Assembly: GCA_034670405.1 (NCBI GenBank)
Contig: JAXDDX010000041.1
Span: 2,893,001-2,957,000 of the forward strand
Length of the DNA stretch: 64,000 bases
Reading direction: 5' to 3'
Origin: Hoplostethus atlanticus
Lineage: Eukaryota; Chordata; Actinopteri; Trachichthyiformes; Trachichthyidae
In this document: positions 59,229 to 64,000 of the stretch, piece by piece
Numbering within the stretch: the stretch's first letter is position 1
Layout of the letters: every line of letters starts with the position of its first letter
Made by a program: the position numbers and the translations under genes
Notes under the pieces: model-generated
What the model saw: only the letters and a program-made list of their open reading frames with translations
The model's database searches: none
What the model was told of the DNA's origin: nothing

Positions 59229-60558
59229 CCAAGCAGGCACACCTAGTGGCACATGAGGATATCAACATTAAGCAGTTCTCTCACAAGGTTCGGTATATGC
59301 TTTTTTTTAGCGTTACCTCGACGCTTTGTTGAAACATGTTACTAAGCAACTTTATTAGACTTTATCACAACATTTGAGTTATTCCTGCTTAATAAATGCC
59401 TTGAGGTTGGGGCGCAGTTTAGGCTTCACATACTGAACTCTCATATGCATTCACACGCATATACATACACACTTAAGCTCGCTCGCTCGCTCTCTCGCAC
59501 ACACACATAGTTGTAGGCCTACTTGTCTGACTTGTTTTTCGGTGATAGAATGAGGCCACGGCATCACCTTAGACCACTGTAGACCTACATTGCTGGCTAA
59601 ATTCAGAGTCTTAGCTTTTACATTATAAGATAGGACTGTCACTCCGTTATATAACGTTACTCCACAGATATTTGGCTACTCTCATGGTCCTGGATAGTCG
59701 GTCTCAATTTTCAAACTAAAAGCGTCTCCTAAATCTAGAGATCAGATCTGTGATGTTGGCTTGAGCAGAACCTGGAGATGCTCATAGTGGTTCATGGTTA
59801 TTGAAGCTGACACCCAGTTCTGAACCTGTAAACGTACTCTTAACCAGTGGAAATCACCCAGGTAGCTGATACAGCAGCTTTTCATCTGTCCTTGATTTTC
59901 AATGCAGCTGCATTACCTGGTGGAGTGGTTGTAGACATAGTGTGTTTACTGAGCAGAGGGTGTGGATATCTTGTGATCCCACCATCCTTGTTTATTTCAA
60001 TGGTAATTGTGGTGAAATGTGTGTGTACTCACTCAGTATACCTTTTGTATTATCTCATCTACAGGTCTGGCTAAATTTGACAGTTTAATGGTTTGCAGTT
60101 GTTTATGGCTGTGGTGGCTAGTGATTCTAGTGGATGGTCAGTAGGACTGTTCTAGGTCATAGCGATAATATATATGCTCAAATTCAGGTGGAGGCTATTA
60201 AAAAAAAAAAAAAGGCTGTATGTCTTTGCTGCTCACCATCACACGTTAAAGGACGAATCCACCCTACAACACTTGTACTTTGCATTTCTGGGTTGTTTGG
60301 TGGTGTATTTTTCTTATTATAGTATATCCAAAATATATCCGTTATATAGGGGGTTGATAGTTACGTGGATCAATATTTGTTTCGGTTAGAGGAGTAGTGA
60401 GCTAGTGTGATAAACTGCCCCTAGGTCTGGCAAGCACAGCACTTGCGGCTTTGAAACCAGTGAAGGGAAATCACAATATGAAACATCATCCATGATATAT
60501 AAAGAAAACCCCTACATGCACCTGTACATGATGGTTGGTGTTCTCTCCCCAGGTGATC

Positions 60559-61098
60559 ATGGCGAAGAATAAACAAAAAGGGAAAAAACAGAAGAACGTC
60601 TTCCAAGTGGCGAACAAGCAAACGAAGCACAAGAATAAAGCGAAACCGGTCAAGACAACACTCAAACACGTAAGTGCACTTAATTCTGGTTCTATCTTTT
60701 TTCTTCTTTTTTAAAAAAATATATTTTGTATCCTCCCTTGTATATAGCATTTGTTTTGCACGTGCACTAGCATCATTTGTGGCTTCACAGTTCAATGCAG
60801 TGAAAAACGAGAAGGTGGAGAACCTCAATCAAATCTTCACAGAAGTCCAGAGGGATGTTAAGAGTGTTTCGAAAGGTGTTGCGCCTAAACCCAAGAAACC
60901 AGCACAAGTAAAGGTGGAGCCCGATATAATTTGATCAAAAAGCTGTGGACATTTTAAACTCTTATTATTGAGCATTCAACGTTTTTAGTTGTCTTGATGG
61001 ATTTTTTTTTTAAAACTTTGTCTTATCAGGTTGTCAGAGAGCCACCAAAGGAATCTGTAAACGTGGACAGCGCTGCCCAGCTCTTCTCTCAGCTATAA
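60559..61098 (+). CDS. rbis: Ribosomal biogenesis factor (C8orf59 orthologue), 98 aa
   Basis: Coding exons are 60559-60669, 60791-60907 and 61030-61098, in phase, 297 nt in total. The human protein has 100 residues. It is a small, very basic nuclear protein that takes part in ribosome assembly. The N-terminus MAKNKQKGKKQKNVFQVA, the KNKAKPV step, a KNEKVENLNQIFTEVQRD helix and the C-terminal VNVDSAAQLFSQL match the family. The second exon donor could be at 60908 (CAA then GTAAAG, chosen) or six bases later (AAG then GTGGAG); both keep frame. The first coding exon starts after an acceptor (CCCCAG, 60547-60552), so an untranslated exon lies upstream. Its neighbour, divergent ca2, fits the human 8q21 arrangement. 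Confidence 0.93.
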
Positions 61099-61355
61099 CC
61101 TACAAATCCCAAGAACAAGGCAGAGTGACCGCCGACCGTGTCTCGTCATGCAGGAAATGTAAAATAAGTGATGGTGCTAAAGGAACCATAGGTTTGCTCC
61201 CCATGTATGTGGACATTTGATACCAGAACGAGGAGTGCGGATGATGTGGGGGGGTTGCCTTCACTGAACGACAGTGAAATGATGCGTGTAAGAATCCAGC
61301 ATATTCAGTGCAAAGAAATCTGATCAGTGGACAGTGGAGTATACCATCAACTGTG

Positions 61356-61361
61356 ATTAAA
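61356..61361 (+). terminator. Likely polyadenylation signal of rbis
   Basis: ATTAAA about 260 nt after the rbis stop codon. Confidence 0.4.
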
Positions 61362-64000
61362 GATTAGTGTTTTATTTAGACATTTAAGATGCTTTTGCTT
61401 TCTGTATTAATGGATGTGTTATTGTGTCTGGTTGGATCGATATTCATTTAAAGGTAACCTATGTAGGATCATTTGCTGCTTTTGATATCTGTAGGGGGGA
61501 TTTCTTAGGTTTCACAGCAGTTTGAACCCAAGTGCTTCTGATTTAGTGCAAATGAAAGCACATCATTGCGGCCCCATTTCATCATTAAAGTCTAGAATGC
61601 GTCTTTACAACTCAATTCACAGCAGTTAAATGGGAAAATCCTACACTCAGTCATCCATTAAGTGAATAAATTCCACAATGATTGACTATTTACAGTGGCC
61701 CGTCCTTCCTTCGAGATGTGTCACGTCCACGTGTACGTGCAAGCGTTGCCACTGAACCGAGTGCAACTGAAGATGAACTATAAGTTTTTCAGCTCCACCT
61801 GCAGCCAGTGGGCAGCGATCAGTATGCTGCTGGTGCATCCCGCGGTAGCAAGCTGACATCAGAGGTCATGGGTATGCCAGTGCCCAGCTGATTGCTTGTC
61901 ACTGTGAGGACTTCTGACTGAGTTAGGTGGTCAATAAATCTGTAGCAGGCTGAAACCATAAGTGAGCTTGGTAAACAAACCAACACTTGGCTGTCTTGAC
62001 AGGAAAAAAAACAAAAAGTCTATTTCAAGGGTAACTAGATGACTAAAACGAGTTCCATATATACTTTTAACCCGCTGTTGTTGCATAAATAGGAGAAAAC
62101 AGCCTGTATTATCCAGTGGGACCTGCTCAGTGAGTAGCTTCCAGGTGTAACTGTGTAACTGTCTGACTGAAATGTTGCTGAAAAAGGGAAGCGAACCTTT
62201 CTAGGATCAGTAGTGGTTGCTAAAAAAGACATCCGAATCACAGGAAAAAGCTCAACAAAGAGGACAGATTCGGCCTGAAATGCGGTATATCGATGCCTTT
62301 GGGGGCAGACGCGTTTATTTCTAATGTGGAAAAGAAAATGTTCTTGGTCGGGAATGATTGGATGGAGTGAGGAGAATGTGGCAGATGCAGCGTTAAGGTG
62401 TTAGCCTGCGAGCAGGTGCTTTCCACTGTGATCCAGATGGCTGCACCACAGCACAGGCAGCGGGGTGGCAGCACTACACACCCTGGGGAGAGAGATATCA
62501 CGCCGATTCTCACACACACACACACACACAGATTGCATTTTGAATGTGATCTACATGAGTTGCTAGGGGGTAGTATAGTCTGGTGGTTGTGTTGTTGTTC
62601 ATCTATTAGCTGTTATTCATACAAGAAGATATAAAAAAGTTCTGCTACTGTTTTTCAAAACGTGTTTCTTTTATTCAGCTTAATCTAAAGAAAAGTCAAG
62701 TATGATGGAACTGTGCTCAGCGCGTCTCGCTAGGCCTTAACGCCGAGGAAGGGCCAGTCAACGACGGCGATAATGCCTTTAACGCTTCGTAATTAAAAGT
62801 AAACAACAGATAGTCGATGTTCACAAATTGAATTCATAATTAAAAATCGTGTCTTTAAAAAACTCAGACACGTTTGATTGAAGTTGATGAGTCAGTTGGT
62901 TAATTGAACGTAATCAGAAGTGACATTTTCAACAACCACCAAAGAATTTCCACAAGATGGTGCTCTGGATGGGCTTATCATTATGCACAGTGACAAGCAG
63001 GAAGGTGGCTGTTTGTGAGTGTGTTGTGAGTGTGTGTGTGTGTGTGTGTGTGCTGGGGAGATGGAGAGAGATCTGTTGGCCTCAATGAATGCCAATAAGG
63101 AGCTGAAGGCCCATTTGCAGTATGTCACTCCCACTGCACAGCTGGGTTTTTCACTGTGACAGGACTAGCGCCGAAAGGTTACAGCACCTGCCCTTCTCCC
63201 CACGACAGCAATAAGAATCACCGTGTGTGTGAGAGAGTGTGTGAGAGAGTGTGTATGCACGCGTCCGTTGCTGGCTTGCGTTTGCTCGGGCAGATTCGCT
63301 TTCAGACCCATTTAAGGTCACAGCAGTTGACGCAGTGTAGAACCAAACGTCGAGGATATATTCTTTTACCACACTTCCACTGTTTTTTTATAAGGGGCGT
63401 TAGAAGTGTCAGTGACATAAAATGCCAGCCTTGCTGTCCAAATGCGATATTTTCCAAAATGAATAATAAATGTGCTGTTACGTAACGGCCTAGTCTTTCT
63501 TCATCAAACAGACTGCATCAAAAGTCAAGGAGCACTCAAGTTTAAAAGAGCCTTGTGAATTTGAATGGATTACAATTTTATGGTGGTCAGAAAGTCATTC
63601 AAAAGTTAGTTATCATGAAATAAAATATTTGATATGGCAATTGCACAATGGGTGCATATCCTGCAACATGACAGGGGCAGTGGGGCAGTGAGGGTTAATG
63701 ACATTGGGCACTTTTCCCCAGAAACTACATTATCATGAATGAAGCACATGATTCAACTTTTCTAAGAACTGTAATTGTAATGTTATTAATGTTACATTTA
63801 TTTGGCCAATCCATTTTTAGACACCAAAAAAAGCAAAATTCCTACCCAAATTTTCCTTTCACGAGCTAGAAATACCCATCAAGCCGTATAACGTTTCGAA
63901 CGGTCCGCACAACCGCTGTGTGTGGGTGTTCATATGGGCGCTTTTGAGTTGGGGAATAACTAGGATTAAGGGAATTAGGTAGATGCTGCCATTTGCTATT
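61362..64000. other. Intergenic sequence to the window end
   Basis: No gene recognised. CA/TG microsatellites lie at 62511-62531 and 63026-63052. A GAGAGTGTGT repeat lies near 63225-63255. Confidence 0.45.

Overview
The window is vertebrate chromosomal DNA, almost certainly from a ray-finned (teleost) fish. The evidence is split genes with GT-AG introns, teleost-type repeats (hAT, Rex1-like and other LINEs, tRNA-Lys SINE, Gypsy, Tc1 relics, long microsatellites), and protein sequences that read as fish versions of known vertebrate genes. Most of the 64 kb is intergenic or intronic DNA. I could assemble four protein-coding genes and one tRNA gene.

Left end (2.3-10.1 kb, minus strand): a complete six-exon type I polyketide synthase of 2102 residues, the animal PKS1 type that resembles fatty acid synthase. 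Domain order is KS-AT-DH-degenerate ER-KR-ACP, with no thioesterase. Two nearly identical hAT-type deletion derivatives lie in the same orientation on either side of it (521-1812 and 10267-11562), each with its own perfect 8-bp target duplication. The middle left (11.7-17.1 kb) is a graveyard of LINE 3' ends, including a perfect 230-bp inverted pair.

19.0-22.7 kb, minus strand: a retinol dehydrogenase 12-like short-chain dehydrogenase. Six exons join in phase; the short first coding exon with the start codon was not found.

23-51 kb is a long gene-poor stretch. It holds microsatellites, a 14-bp minisatellite, a LINE ORF relic, Rex1-like tails, a Tc1-like relic, a Gypsy reverse-transcriptase fragment with an in-frame stop, a tRNA-Lys-derived SINE, a diverged segmental duplication (39.1 versus 42.1 kb) and an unnamed repeat family (family X) with three copies. 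One family X copy preserves the empty target site of the first hAT insertion.

51.8-61.1 kb: a complete seven-exon cytosolic carbonic anhydrase (CA2 type, 260 residues, minus strand, TATA box), a tRNA-Lys(CTT) gene, and divergently rbis (ribosomal biogenesis factor, C8orf59 orthologue, plus strand). From memory, CA2 and C8orf59 also lie close together on human 8q21, so this looks like conserved synteny. The last 3 kb shows no gene.

Functionally the genes are not a pathway. Animal PKS1 and carbonic anhydrase have both been tied to otolith/biomineral formation in fish, but their closeness here may be accidental. I saw no clearly novel multi-gene system. The most unusual structures are the PKS gene bracketed by direct hAT repeats, the hairpin inside those elements, the perfect 230-bp LINE inverted repeat, and a vestigial fused exon left by a partial tandem duplication in the carbonic anhydrase gene.
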